In this document: positions 20,841-32,339 of the stretch, piece after piece
How positions within the stretch are numbered: position 1 is the first letter of the stretch
How the letters are laid out: each line of letters begins with the position of its first letter
From: Maea johnstoni
Lineage: Eukaryota; Annelida; Polychaeta; Spionida; Magelonidae
Assembly (NCBI GenBank): GCA_963942565.1
Contig: OZ012690.1
Location: forward strand, 12,612,007-12,676,006
Direction: 5' to 3'
DNA: 64,000 nt
Translations under genes and position numbers: made by a program
The notes under the pieces: model-generated
Databases searched by the model: none
What the model was told of the DNA's origin: nothing
The model's input: only the letters and a program-made list of their open reading frames with translations

Positions 20841-20943
20841 ACTATCCCACCCATTAGCTTTTAAGTTATGCAATTTCTAGGTGTGCTGCTAACCATGTGG
20901 GGTTAACAGTGCACATTTGACGCAGGGACACCAGACAAGAAAC

Positions 20944-21949
20944 ATGACCTATTCCAGTCTCTTCATGCTACTCCTTATACATTCAAGTATAGGTATACCC
21001 ATCTGCACTATCTGTAGATGTCAGGTTCTACTTCAACTCATTGATTGCAGAAATTTAGACTTGTTGGGGATGCCTGACTTCACCCAAGAAGACGGTCAGC
21101 TATATAGATTCCTGGATATCAGAGGAAATCCAAACCTATGCTTCAAACCCATTCCTACATGGTTTAGGAGAGTTGACAAAGATGATTGTCCTGAAGGTAT
21201 GTATTGTTTACTTTCTTCATGAATAGCTCTTTAATTGAAAAGGGTGATGATGTAATGAATGTAGCTATGGAATAATTCATTTAAGTTGAATTTCTTATAA
21301 GGGAACAAATGTACTAATACCTATTTCCTCTCTACATACAGGACCAGCACATTCACCCACCCCCAGCAGTACCACCACTTCCCAAGATGTCACTGAAACC
21401 AGCGCCCAATTCACCTCTGGTCAAACCCAAACAAGGAATTATCCATCTACAAAATCATCCCAGCCAACAGATTCTACACCATCAAGTATTCAAACTACTT
21501 CTAGCTCTACCATGGATATACAAACTTCCCTCACTACCAGAGGCACAACCAAGGATATGTTCAGAGAAAACATTACAACCCAACCACCCTCATCTTTGAC
21601 AACTTCAGGAAACTTTACAACCAATGAACTAACCAAGACTACAAACATTCTAGGTTTGAATGGATCTACCTCAACAGAAATGACCACCCCTCATGATCAG
21701 ATTGTAAAAACTTCCAAGAGTACCCTAACAATAGCCAGTCCCAATATAGCTACAAAATTGGATGAACTTCTTACCCCAATATTGACAGGGATATTTATTG
21801 TTGCCCTATTCATAGGCCTCACTATTGCTGTATTAGTGTGGAAGAAATGCAGGTTCACTGTAGACCCCATACCTTATGATATACCCTTAAATGTTGTGGA
21901 TGGGTCTGAAAGTAGTGAAATTATATACGAACGGTCAACCACCCTGTGA
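20944..21949 (+). CDS. Mucin-like type I membrane protein of the Polinton, with an intron-like gap
   Basis: Accessory gene of unknown identity. The first part opens with a clear signal peptide (MTYSSLFMLLLIHSSIG), then a Cys-containing segment (CTICRCQVLLQLIDC) and LYRFLDIRGNPNLCFKPIP, which recalls the N-cap and first turn of a leucine-rich repeat. The second part is a long Ser/Thr-rich stalk with several N-x-S/T sites, a transmembrane helix (ILTGIFIVALFIGLTIAVLV) followed by WKKC, and a short cytoplasmic tail. A gap with GTATGT and pyrimidine-CAG signals lies between the parts (about 21197-21341). By layout it would be a heavily O-glycosylated surface protein. A role in entry, an envelope or host interaction is inference; it could also be a captured host receptor fragment. 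It runs against the Ser/Pro-rich gene to its right. Confidence 0.7.
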
Positions 21950-22002
21950 AAAGATAGGGACATGTATGACATACAACATTCTTTTTTTTTTTAAATATAA
22001 TA

Positions 22003-22008
22003 TTTATT
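22003..22008 (-). terminator. Polyadenylation signal of the Ser/Pro-rich gene
   Basis: Minus strand AATAAA within an AT-rich stretch about 200 bases past the last minus-strand coding part (ends 22205). The convergent membrane-protein gene ends at 21949, so the two transcripts probably meet here. Confidence 0.4.
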
Positions 22009-22204
22009 GTTTCTTAGTACAAATACAAATTATTAATACAGTTGCAGTAGAATAGTGTTACAATAATAATAATAATATCATTCGATATCACACCCTCTCC
22101 ATATAAACACACTCAAAGGTGCATTACACTCCATTATCAAGGATATATTGATATCCATAGTGTTCAAAAGTCATTTGATATATATATCTATATATCTATA
22201 GCGT

Positions 22205-23816
22205 TCATGCACGTGAGATCCAGCGGGTCTCAAAGAGGGCGTGCTCCCTCACCACCTGTTTGAAGGTGTTATTATATAGACTGTACTGACCGCTGGTGGT
22301 GTAATAAAACTTTTCATCATCTGTGAGAGGACATTTTGTGGCCTCGAGGACCTTGTCCTCCCACACGCTCCAGACATGTCCGGAGCTAATACGATTTTTG
22401 GCCGAGTCGAAGTACTGGCAGACGGCTTCTACCCACGGTTCTGTAATACAGGAGTGCTCTGCGGGGCTGATGCTCGGCGTCATGTGTCTCGCCAGATCAA
22501 ACACATCGATGGGGTGACATCCGAAGCAGTTCTCCTGGCTGAGGAGTCCTGAAGACAAAAATAAAAGAATTGTTAAGTTCACTGATCGTTACTATACAGG
22601 AAAGCATGATAAATGTCCCAAATATTGTTTGCAAGATGTGGATTTCTTTCGCACACATCTTCCGTAAACCATTTAACAACTTTAAGATGGGACTGTGTTA
22701 CACGACCACCATTAAAGTAGTGTGTCAATATATTTCTATAACTTTGGGTGTTATGAACAACACCCAGACAAAAGTCCCAATCTGAAGAAAGCTGTATATC
22801 ATTTTTAACTGTTTTATAGATATGATTATACATGGAGAATAGTGCTAGTAAAGAAATCATGCTTTCAATGAGGTGTACACTATAATAATGATTATTTTTT
22901 CTTATGTAGATAGATTAGGAGAAATAGTATGGGATTGTTCAATATTTATAACCTAACCTGAAATTTCAATAAAGAGCTATACACCAAACCTGAACTGTTT
23001 TATTGTTACCTACACAATGTAAACATGAAAATTGTACTTACTTATGTGCTCGCAGACGACATCCACAAATGCCTTGGTCAGCAACGCCTCCACCGTCATG
23101 TATCGAACCCTGGTGTGCAGAACCTGCGAGGAGTTCGGTGTTGGTTGCGGCCAGGTAGCGGTTAAATCAGCCAAGTCGTTGCTGTAATACGCCGGCGGAG
23201 TAGTCCCGATGGTTGAAGGCGGACTGTATACAGGGCTGTACACAGGATTGTACCCACGAGGTGCTGCAGGTGTTTGGTTTGACGTCGATGTGGATGGTTT
23301 TGGTGATGGAGGCGCTGCTGTCGATGTCGATGGCATAGGGGACGGTGGCGGTGGTGGCGGTGATGGGGACGCTGGACTCCTCTCCCAGCATGGCGATCTC
23401 GTGGCTGGAGAAGCTGGATTGCTGAGATAGCTTGGCGAAGGAGGTGGTGATGGGGACGCAGGACTCCTCTCGTCACATGGCGATCTCGTGGCTGCAGAAG
23501 CTGGATTGCTGAGATATCTTGGCGAAGGAGGTGGTGAAGGTGAAGCTGGCGTGTCAGCAATCACCCTGTTCCTTCTCTCTGAGGGGATAGAGAAGGGTAA
23601 AGCCCTCCTCGCCTTACTATTGGACCTAGACTTAGGTGTAGGTCCATTCAGTGGTTCCAACATCTTAAAATTATCACCCTCATCATCCGATATGGCAATT
23701 GTATCGGCAGATGCTTGCCCATCCTCATCTATGATTATGGGAAGCTCCTCCTCATCAACAATAATGATGGTTTGGTTTGCTTTGGATTTCATGATGACTG
23801 GCATAGTGGTATGCAT
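22205..23816 (-). CDS. Ser/Pro-rich regulator-like protein of the Polinton, with intron-like gaps
   Basis: Unrecognised accessory gene. The first and largest part (about 23010-23816, 268 codons) has an acidic start (IIIVDEEELPIIIDEDG and AISDDEGDNF, SUMO-interaction-like), basic PKSRSNSKARRALPF, then two near-copies of a block with SPASPSPPPSPxYLSNPAS, a long Pro/Ser/Thr stretch and a folded-looking end (VRYMTVEALLTKAFVDVVCE). Two more parts follow leftward: about 22570-22860 (Trp- and His-containing, helical) and about 22205-22549 (Cys-containing: CFGCHPIDVF, CQYFDSA). GT and CAG-like signals lie between them. A TATATAG box (minus, 23848-23854) is just upstream. The disordered acidic/SP-rich N-half with a compact C-half recalls viral transactivators. 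That is inference; no homologue is recognised. Confidence 0.6.
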
Positions 23817-23847
23817 CCGGTGGATAAGTAAAACTGGGGGTTTACCT

Positions 23848-23854
23848 CTATATA
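23848..23854 (-). promoter_or_regulatory. TATA box of the Ser/Pro-rich gene
   Basis: Minus strand TATATAG about 32 bases upstream of the first ATG (23816), flanked by C-rich sequence. Transcription would start very near the start codon. Confidence 0.5.
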
Positions 23855-23871
23855 ACCCCCAAATTCTTTAG

Positions 23872-24120
23872 ATCAGGACACATTCCCATTGGCTACACGA
23901 ACCCTTGGGTGGCTGCATGATGACACCCACATCCACTACACTGAAGGAGATAAGTTGATAAAACAGTTGTGGCTTCATTTTGTCAATGTGAGTTGGCAGC
24001 GGGATTAAATCTGCCAGGAACTAATTAGCCTCACAGTAAATGCTAAGATGAAATGAATGAGATTCTTTCACTACATGATTGGGAAATAAAACCAAAGTAG
24101 TTTTAAGTGTTTCCAAATGG

Positions 24121-24153
<33 letters not shown>

Positions 24154-24256
24154 AATATGTATATATAGAGAGACAGATAATTTTTTTTAAATTTTTTTTT
24201 AATTAACACCAAGATTGACACTCATACATCTAGGAAAAGATTGTAGATTGTTAGTA
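23872..24256. other. Right inner non-coding stretch of the Polinton
   Basis: About 385 bases between the Ser/Pro-rich gene and the right terminal repeat. It contains an AT microsatellite (about 24120-24160) and a poly-T tract near 24181. No gene seen. Confidence 0.6.
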
Positions 24257-26114
24257 TAGGCTGTGGTGGAAATTTCACCTTACAGTTACTTAGAAGGAGT
24301 TATTGACAAGTTTCTTCCATTTGATGGAAGCTCAGGCACCAGGGTGCCCGGTCTGTAAGAACAACAACTGTACTTCCTGTCTGTGTGGATTGGACACCGG
24401 ACAAGTTGAGTGGCCGTCGTGGTACAGGTATACAGTTCTTCGTATAGCATTTCGCGGGGCACTGATATTGCATTTGCACCTTGCACCCTCACAGCTCCAC
24501 AATATCAGCATTAGCACCCCACTTAACTAACAGCCAAACAACCCTTTAACAGGAATTCGGGCACGACTCGGCGATGCCGTTTTGCACAGAGAGTTCAAAC
24601 AGAACCTGTCAGAAATTACAAGAGAGGCATGTTTATTTATATTACTTAGTGTATATGGCAAAAACAAGCGGGAGAGCATCACCTCACTGACTGGAGAGCA
24701 TCATTCAAACGTAGAGAAGAGCATCACCCCGACAGTAAGAGAGCATCATCCCAACATGTGGGGAGAGCCATATACTTTACCATAAATGTGGGGGGATGTG
24801 ACCCGGAGAGTTAAAAAGTAAATACATATAATGATGCTACCCACCTTAAACCATACCTAAAACGCTCCCCTAGTCTCTATCTGAAAGCTAGAGTACAAGT
24901 CACAATAACATTCTCAATCTCCAATTAAAGCATAAATACAGCAATAACGTCTAAGGTTGACAGTCGTCAACCCTAGATAAAATACACTCCAATTAAAGCA
25001 TAAATACAGCAATAACATCTAAGGCTGACAGTCGTCAACCCTAGATAAAATACAATAAAATGTACAAGTCTCTGCCCGTATGAAAAATATACATGTGCAC
25101 TATACACAAGTACCCACAAACCCCTGACTTCAAAAACAAAACAAAACAAAAAAAATTTTTTTTTTTTTTTTTTAAATATGAAATATGATTTATGAATATG
25201 TACATGTGCACTATACACAAGTACCCACAAACCCCTGACTTCAAAAACAAAACAAAACAAAAAAATAAAAAAAATATTTTTAAAAAATATATGAAATATG
25301 ATTTATGAATATGTACATGAGCTCTATACACAGTACCTACAAACCCCTGGTTTAAAAAACAATATTTATTTCCATAACAACCATGCTCATGTGAAGAAGG
25401 GAAAGATGGCTAGACATATACAAGTGCCCCACTATCTGATAGCCTAGGGATCAGGTTACACACACACACATCCATAAAGCACCGGTGCCCTATGGGTTCA
25501 CCATAGCTAATTAAGGGGATTATGATACATCCCACTTGCACACCCATACCCAAACAATCAAGTTCACCTGAAGGTTCAAGTCATTAAAGGGTTAAAGTTA
25601 CTATGTCAAGTTCATTGGGCATACCCCAAATGAACAGGGTTCAGATCTATATACTTAATACTCTACCCAAATAGACAGGGTTCAAACCCTAAATAGCTTA
25701 AGGTTCATAGTGAGGGAGGGGGGAGGGGGGCGCAGGATTAAGTTCATTCCCCCATTAAGAGGATTAAGGTGAACTCTATGTATACACCAGACAGGTTGCA
25801 TACACACACCCCCACACAAACCCAAACAAACCTTACTGACACTAATTAGGTCAAGGTTCACAGTCAGTGAACCCTGCCTTGATGACAAACCCAGGTGAAC
25901 ACAGATGAACCCATCAATAAATACACACCATACAGTTCGGTTCCCTTGACCAATCAAAATCAACCTCGCCGAACTGAACCGAGTACCCCCGAACCGTGAT
26001 CGAACCGTGGATTAAGGGTTCGGGTTCCATTAACCAATCAGAGTGCACAGAATGCAGGTGCGAACCCAAAACACCCCCGGTTGGACCACCGTCCCACCTC
26101 ACGCCCATACTACT
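24257..26114 (-). repeat. Polinton right terminal inverted repeat
   Basis: Reverse complement of 5515-7366, about 1858 bases. The inner boundary is at TAGGCTGTGGTGG (24257); beyond it the two arms stop matching. It contains the same nested tandem repeats as the left arm in mirror order. Confidence 0.95.
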
Positions 26115-26120
26115 TATGTA
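26115..26120. repeat. Target site duplication, right (TATGTA)
   Basis: Exact copy of 5509-5514 directly after the Polinton right end. It lies within the interrupted family A element. Confidence 0.93.
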
Positions 26121-26336
26121 TTTTCTGTTAGCACTAAATATTCTAGACGAGGTGGCCATAGTGGTGCATTTAGTTTACACTTATCTCACCAGGATTCAGT
26201 TTGATTATAACCTAAAACCTATAGAGATCTGAGGATCAGGTGGTGCCATCTATCTACCATACCTGGTACTACACCACACGGCTTGGTCAGCACAGAAGGG
26301 AATGTCAACTTTTTAGGGACTAGGAACCTAGTCTAG
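26115..26336 (+). mobile_element. Family A element, right part (split by the Polinton)
   Basis: Continues exactly where 5514 stops (TATGTATTTTCTGTTAGCAC) and runs to the family end GACTAGGAACCTAGTCTAG. It matches the unsplit copies at 50128-50363 and 51829-52080. Confidence 0.88.
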
Positions 26337-26571
26337 GGGAAGACCTGTTCGCCAGGGGAGGGGAGTGCTCTACAGTTGGAACTCTATGCAGTAGCTTTAT
26401 ATTGCCGTATGTGTAAGGGGCAAGGCTAGCGCTGGTACTGCAAGCCATGTGGTCTTTATCAGCTACTCTTTTTTCGAGTTAGGTTTTCTCTTCAAACACC
26501 ATAAACGTGGGGTCAGATAATCACGAACGTGTACTCAAGTGCCGTATTCAATAGGTTGCACACTCAAGTTA

Positions 26572-26782
26572 TTGTACATCTCTTAAATATGGCGTGAACA
26601 TTATATAGCGCAATTGCGGTACTGCCCTGGATAGCGTGATCCAAGTATAGCGGTGTACAGGAAAAGCAGCAGCAAGTTCAATTAAGAATTAAATAAAGAC
26701 GGGGATTTTATAATAGCGCATATGGGCAGAGCGCTGTTATCGCTATCTTATTGTTCCCGCTATACTTAAGTGATTTACAGTA
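26572..26782 (-). mobile_element. Family C MITE
   Basis: Inverted ends related to ACTGTAAATCACTTAA; the left end is mutated (TTGTACATCTCTTAA). The inner part has CGCTATA/TATAGCG repeats. About 210 bp, non-coding. Confidence 0.8.
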
Positions 26783-27138
26783 TTCTTAACGGCTTGGATG
26801 CAGGGAAAACCCTTCATGCCTTATTGTCATATTAAGGGAATCAGGATATTTGGAAAGTATTTTCACATTTATGCACATGTCACCTAATATTTGAAGGAGA
26901 GTTGTGTAGGTTTTTGAATTCAGTTACCATTTAAATATTTTCAAAAAGACATTTTGTTCGGAAGTTGTCATCAAGGAGTCAGACTTTTTGGGCGCCTACA
27001 GGAATGTATTGGTTCCCATGAAAGTTTGCATCTTCGCTTATCATTACATTGCCATTTACGTTCCTTTGTATTGAATTAATCTACACCTTTTTGTTTTTCA
27101 CTTTACTTCCTTACTTATTGTATCCTTTTATATTTATG

Positions 27139-27331
27139 CTATAGCCAATAAGGATACACACATACATTGCATTACTATAATGGAAATGTTTTTGTTTTTT
27201 TTGATATGTTTTTGTCCGATTTACTAAGACAATCAATGAATAAAAAGACAACTACATGGACAAAAACATATAAAAAAAATACATTTCCATTATAGTAATG
27301 CAATGTATGTGTGTATCCTTATTGGCAATAG
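27139..27331. mobile_element. Palindromic element, 193 bp
   Basis: Arms of about 75 bases: left CTATAGCCAATAAGGATACA, right its near-perfect inverse ending TCCTTATTGGCAATAG. The spacer around 27215-27260 is short. No coding capacity. Confidence 0.85.
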
Positions 27332-27468
27332 CAATACTTTCATTTCGTTATTTTGAAGTGCGAACCTTTTTACTATGTATATTCTTCTAATATTTTCAAG
27401 TTGTTTTGACAACGGTTTGGCAGTCAGCTTAAGAAGTTATTCTCCTATCTGTGTACTGATTGTGGTTA

Positions 27469-27945
27469 ATTACCCCGGCGGGGGCACTCTGGTACAGAGG
27501 GGGGTCGCACCTGCGTTACGTATTTCGCGGAAGAAGGGGTCTTTTTTAAGACCTCCGCATGTCCGCGATTTTGTAAAAAAAGGGTACTTTTTTGTACTCA
27601 GGTACGAAGTATGGGGGTCAAAATCCCCTTACAATCCACGAAATATACGCGGCTATGACGCCGAGTGATTCCTGAAGTGACTGGGCTTCCGAGTTTGCTG
27701 CCGCCACTTGCTGCCGCTAAACAAGCAGAGGATTATAAAATCTTAAGTTAAAATACGTGTTCCCGTTCATCCAATGTCAGCGTTTTGACAAAAGAAGGGG
27801 TGTTTATTTAGTGGAAAAAATCAGCGTTTTATTAAAATAAGGGTACTTTTTTGACCAGAAATCAGTGCTTTAGGGGTATTTTTTAATTTCGATAACGAAC
27901 GTATGCACCCCCCTAAATACCCAAGTGACCCCCCGGGTTAATTAC
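27469..27945. mobile_element. Family N repeat with CCCGGG-type ends
   Basis: Left end ACCCCGGCGGGGGCACT, right end AGTGACCCCCCGGGTTA. Shares ACGAAATATACGCGGCT, GCTGCCGCCACTTGCTGCCG and ACGAACGTATGCACCC with 62836-63085. Contains runs like AAGGGTACTTTTTT. No supported gene. Confidence 0.8.
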
Positions 27946-28765
27946 ACGTATTGTTTACCTTGTTCACTTATCATTTGTGTCCGTGTTAAAAAAATGTTTG
28001 TACCAAGTATGATTTTGTAACACAATGATTAAAGTCATTAAACACACAACTACTAATACAAAATCCTAGAATTCCATTAGTGTTGTATAGCACATGCAGT
28101 GTCAAGCGAAGGTCTCACAGTACAGAAGTTGCATTAGCCTCGCTTGGGTGATGACATCGTGTAGGTTACTAATGAACGTGTACGTGGTTAGAATAGAGAG
28201 AAAACGCACCCCGCCGCTTTAGTAATAACTGATTGGAATCCGACGTGAAGCCCACATGGGGAGGTTAACTTGGCAATGAAAGTACTTTTGTCGGTAGTGT
28301 GCGTTTTATGAATGGACGTGGCACCTGAGTGCTGTTTCAATGTGCACTTTTGTGACCTTAAGTGACCTACATACTACAGAGCGTGAAAACTCTTGTCGAT
28401 TTCACACAAGGCGACTGTGTTCGTTTGAAAGCACAAGAAGTAATTTCCAACACCAAGGAATGAAATGTCCAAATTACCGGATGTGTCATAATGAAGAGTT
28501 CCGATGTGTATTTCAGATGGCCTATTCGGCATAATGTACTGTATCCTGTGCCAAAGTGCGCTGGTAAAGTTTAATAATTTTTTGCGAATTTGCTATTTCT
28601 GATCTATACTGACTTTAATAAAAGGAGTGCGTGCGCAACACTCTCAAATGAATATATAGCTATTTTAGTTGAATGAAAGGTCGAGCGAGGGCTGCCTGAA
28701 GGTCACATTAGATAAATAGGAACTTAATGGACACATTGAGCACTTTATATTTGCCTGCGAATTAT
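27946..28765. other. Non-coding stretch, nothing recognised
   Basis: No repeat family, long frame or RNA gene seen. Confidence 0.5.
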
Positions 28766-29030
<265 letters not shown>

Positions 29031-29096
29031 ATTGCCCAATTGCAAGAAATGTTTTACGCACTTTACCAAAAACCAACTGGCTTAGCTTACCCCGGT

Positions 29097-29294
29097 TTAA
29101 CCTTTTAATGATTGCAGTGGCAATTCTAGGGAAATAGTTCAGGCTTCAGCAGGATCGGAAATATTTCAAGGAGAGATATTAATCAGAATATTACCAACAA
29201 TTGAAATATTCTGCGAAATAACTCCTTATTGTCATGTTATTGTCAAAAGTCTTGAAGGTCTGAACGATAACTCTTAGACATTGATGGGTTATAG
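29097..29294 (-). mobile_element. Family D MITE, degraded
   Basis: Recognisable core (ATATTACCAACAATT, GTTATTGTCAAAAGT) and a GATGGGTTA end. Both termini are mutated. Confidence 0.6.
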
Positions 29295-29612
29295 TTATTT
29301 GAGTGCATAATCCAAGGGCATTTCACATAATAGGCAAATTGTTCTAAAATGTTAATGTCAGGTTTAAGTATTAAGATCAATTGCTCTGAGGTTTGATCAA
29401 ACCATCCACTCATTGAATTGAAGTTCGTTCTCGGTCAGGTCAGATGTTAATTACTGACTAATTAAAGGATTGATAGATCTTTTTGAACCCCTTAATACCA
29501 AATTTACATTCTCGGTCAAATGGTATCAATCCCTACAACGTTGACATCTGCGACAAGAAGTTCGATTTTCATGGTATTCTCAAGTTAAACGTTATCAATT
29601 CCTAACTGATTT

Positions 29613-29702
29613 CTACGATGGACCAAGTGTGAAAGAGAATATATTTAAATATATTTTTTCACCACCGTATTTTGGGGGGAGAAAATATATTTAAATATTT
29701 CA
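29613..29702 (+). mobile_element. Family M foldback fragment
   Basis: Begins TACGATGGACCAAGTGTGAA and continues into the CACCACCGTATTTTGGGG block, then stops. Confidence 0.78.
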
Positions 29703-30337
29703 CTTCGATAAAATTTTTACCATTTCTAACCGGGTTGTTTTGTTTACTTGTATAACGTTATCTATCCTGCAGAATCAACGTCCACAGTTAGAAACTTTCC
29801 CTCTCGTACTAAGGAATGCACGAGAGCGAGAGCACGCTGGGTGAAGGCGAGGTCGTACATGGCAAATTGACACAAATTGGTATAAATCACTTGTTGTTGT
29901 GTCGAGAGCTGTAAATGAGCTGTGTAGTGGGAACAAGCGGCCTGAGAGACCGGGGCGCTCAGGTAACAAGCTCAGCTAGTGCACTTCCACGACCTATATT
30001 CATAATGTACCGTAATCAGGAGGGGTGGGGGCGGGGGGGAGGGGGGAACGAGAGAGCATGCGCGACAGGCAGAATTTATTTCTTCCAAACAATTCTTTTC
30101 TGAAAACACCAGAAAAGTCACTTTTTTCAAACGTCTTTGGGGAAAACGTCAATAAAAAATTCAAATACCAGTGTAATTGTGAAAGTGGATGTTTGCTCAG
30201 TGGTTGGGGGAACGGTGGTGAACAAGTGTTTTGCTATTTGTTACTACAATAGTGGAAGTTGGACGGCCAGGTAACAAGCCTAGTCTCAATCCATGCCTAG
30301 TTACTTAGAAATATTCGAATAACGTAAGTTATTTAGA

Positions 30338-30458
30338 GCATAACAGACAACTCTCCTTCGAATTTATTATAAAATCTCTCTTAATTCCAAAGTTATCGCC
30401 AAAAGGATTTTAGATCCAGACGACAATTTCAACTGAACTCTTAAGCATCAATAGGTGA
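30338..30458 (-). mobile_element. Family D MITE fragment
   Basis: ACAACTCTCCTTCGAATTTA followed by AGATCCAGACGACAATT and TTAAGCATCAATAGG, the family D half in reverse. Confidence 0.65.
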
Positions 30459-30500
30459 GGTACACATGACAGCCCAGCATCTGGCTACTGTGGCGCTAGC

Positions 30501-30716
30501 CTAGCCACAAGGCTCTGTTATGATTTTACTTTATTATATATAGAAGCCTGCACCTATACTAGATAGGGACTTGTGGCCTACTGTTGGCCATTTAGTTCCC
30601 ACAATTGCCACACGAGGGAGATTACTGGTAACATGTTTTCAAGTGAGCTCCTAGTATACCGCAGTGCCATCTATCCACAATGGGAAATGTTTAAATATGG
30701 CCTGGGAGGCAGGCTA
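30501..30716 (+). mobile_element. Family B hairpin-ended element
   Basis: Shares about 215 bases with 43023-43245: GCCTAGCCACAAGGCTC at the left, TACTAGATAGGGACTTGTGG inside, GCCTGGGAGGCAGGC at the right. Both ends can fold into short hairpins, as in family A, and the inner GTGCCATCTATC motif is shared with A, so the families are related. Confidence 0.82.
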
Positions 30717-31049
30717 CTGTAGATCTTCATGCGAGCGGCAGTTTTTCCTCTTGCGGCGGTGTTTCCAGAGTCAGCCTGTTGCATTCAGCCCACGTAAAGA
30801 CGGATGGCCAGATTCCTGAGACGGCTCAAAGAAAAATCAATACAGACACAAAGCCTTCGATTCCTGTAAGGAGCCTGGATTTATCTTAGAGCCATGATTC
30901 CTTCTGGATTGCTCTTAGAGAGTATGATTGGTAATTGAAGCTCTCGCTATTCTACTACACAACGTTAACATATACCAGTTCTACTAGCGTTTGTCTCTTC
31001 AATGCAAGCTGTATTGGTACGAGATCTCATGCTTTCTCCTGAGGGAGAG

Positions 31050-31271
31050 TTACATTTAAGAGTAACTCCAGAAATTGTTGTCTGGATCTAAGATACTTTT
31101 GACCATAACTTTTGAATTGAGAATGATTTTACAAAATATTTGAAGGAGAGTTGTTAGTAATGTTCTGATCAACATTTCTCCTTCAAATATTTTGCCAATG
31201 ATGATTTAGGCTGAAAGATTTCATCAAAATTGTCCAGCCAGTTTTGGATGCTGTGAGTATTAATGGGTTAA
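31050..31271 (+). mobile_element. Family D piggyBac-type MITE
   Basis: Left end degraded, core intact (ATTGTTGTCTGGATCTAAGA), right end AGTATTAATGGGTTAA. Confidence 0.82.
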
Positions 31272-31512
31272 AAAAACAATCATCATAGTGACGATAGGAC
31301 TTCGCTTAATTTCACCTCGTTTTTCATTTTTTGTTGACCAGCAGGCCGCAGCATACTGGTGTATTCCCGTTACTTACTCTCACAACTTATGAATATGTAT
31401 CAATGGTCACTGATTGTCGCATTCACCACCATTGCCATATTAGCAATAAATGAAACACGCCGCAGATAAGGTATACTAACAATTAAAATCGATCATTAAA
31501 TAAAAAGATTGG

Positions 31513-31675
31513 CCTGAATGTATGTATGTATGCATGTATGTATGTATATATGTATGTATTTATGTATGTATATGCATGTATGTATGTATGTATGTATGTT
31601 TGTACCGGTATTAATGTATGTATGTAAATACGTATGTATGTTTGTTTGTATGTATGTGTGTATGTATGCATTAAC
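31513..31675. repeat. TGTA microsatellite
   Basis: Imperfect (TGTA)n with TGTATGTATGCATG variants. Confidence 0.93.
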
Positions 31676-31965
31676 TTAATCGTCTATGACACGTGTTAAA
31701 GAATTACGAATTTACCTAAAAGATGGAAGAAGTAATACAAAACGCATGACGATAATTTATAAATAAGAAGTACAATAAGGCACTTACAACATTATAATAC
31801 CCTACCATTAAAGTAAATACTAGACCTAAAAAGTGGACACTATTTATCTACATGTACTTAAGAAAAATACCAAGATCATAGGTTCATTTCATGATTAATG
31901 GATTTCCAAATAGATATACCTAGAGTAACGAATTCACGTTGACTTGTTTGTCAGGCCATGGCGTG

Positions 31966-32180
31966 TTGACCCTTATGCTGCTGGTGGCTAATTTGGCTAA
32001 TACAAAAATATGCAAAAAAAACCCGAAAAATTACTGAAACCTTGGCAAATGGGTACTCATCTGAGAGTACTCGGCGAGAGCTTTCAAATGAATACCAAGA
32101 CGACAGGGTTTCAATGGTTTTTCAAGAATCTTGCATTCTTGTGTTTTGGACGAAAATATTCTCAGCATTGGAAGGGTTAA
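31966..32180 (-). mobile_element. Family P piggyBac-type MITE
   Basis: TTGACCCTTATGCTGC at the left and CAGCATTGGAAGGGTTAA at the right. It matches 49735-49947 in reverse (TGGGTACTCATCTGAGAG, CAAATGAATA). About 215 bp. Confidence 0.78.
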
Positions 32181-32339
32181 CCCCATTTGCATCCGGGAGC
32201 AAAGACAGTCCAGCCACTTGGAATATAACTCACCAAATAGACAAACATTTGAGAAACGTGTGTGGAGGTATCATTGACCTCAACAAGAAGTACAACACAT
32301 TTTTTTTGCAGAGTAATGCTTCATCACAAGATAGTTACA

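Larger units (their letters stand above)
5515..26114. mobile_element. Polinton/Maverick, 20.6 kb, nearly whole
   Basis: Self-synthesising DNA transposon with capsid genes. Seen: left end AGTAGTATGGG at 5515 and its reverse complement ending at 26114; TATGTA directly on both sides (5509-5514 and 26115-26120), the 6-bp target duplication expected of this class; terminal inverted repeats of about 1.85 kb. The diagnostic set is present between them: protein-primed family B polymerase, retrovirus-like integrase with chromodomain, packaging ATPase, adenain-like protease, major and minor capsid proteins. Accessory genes are a BIR protein, a PC4-like protein, a mucin-like membrane protein and a Ser/Pro-rich protein. 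The terminal repeats differ by only a handful of bases where I compared them, so the insertion looks recent. The core genes carry about two breaks, so this copy is treated as a young fossil. Confidence 0.96.

Noticed and set aside
23162-23560. His/Arg-rich frame opposite or beside the Ser/Pro-rich gene
   Set aside because: Alternative-frame reading of the same SP-rich repeats.
26812-27000. Further family D copy
   Set aside because: Only a few short core-like words (ATATTTGAAGGAGAGTTGTG); the ends and the order are not convincing.
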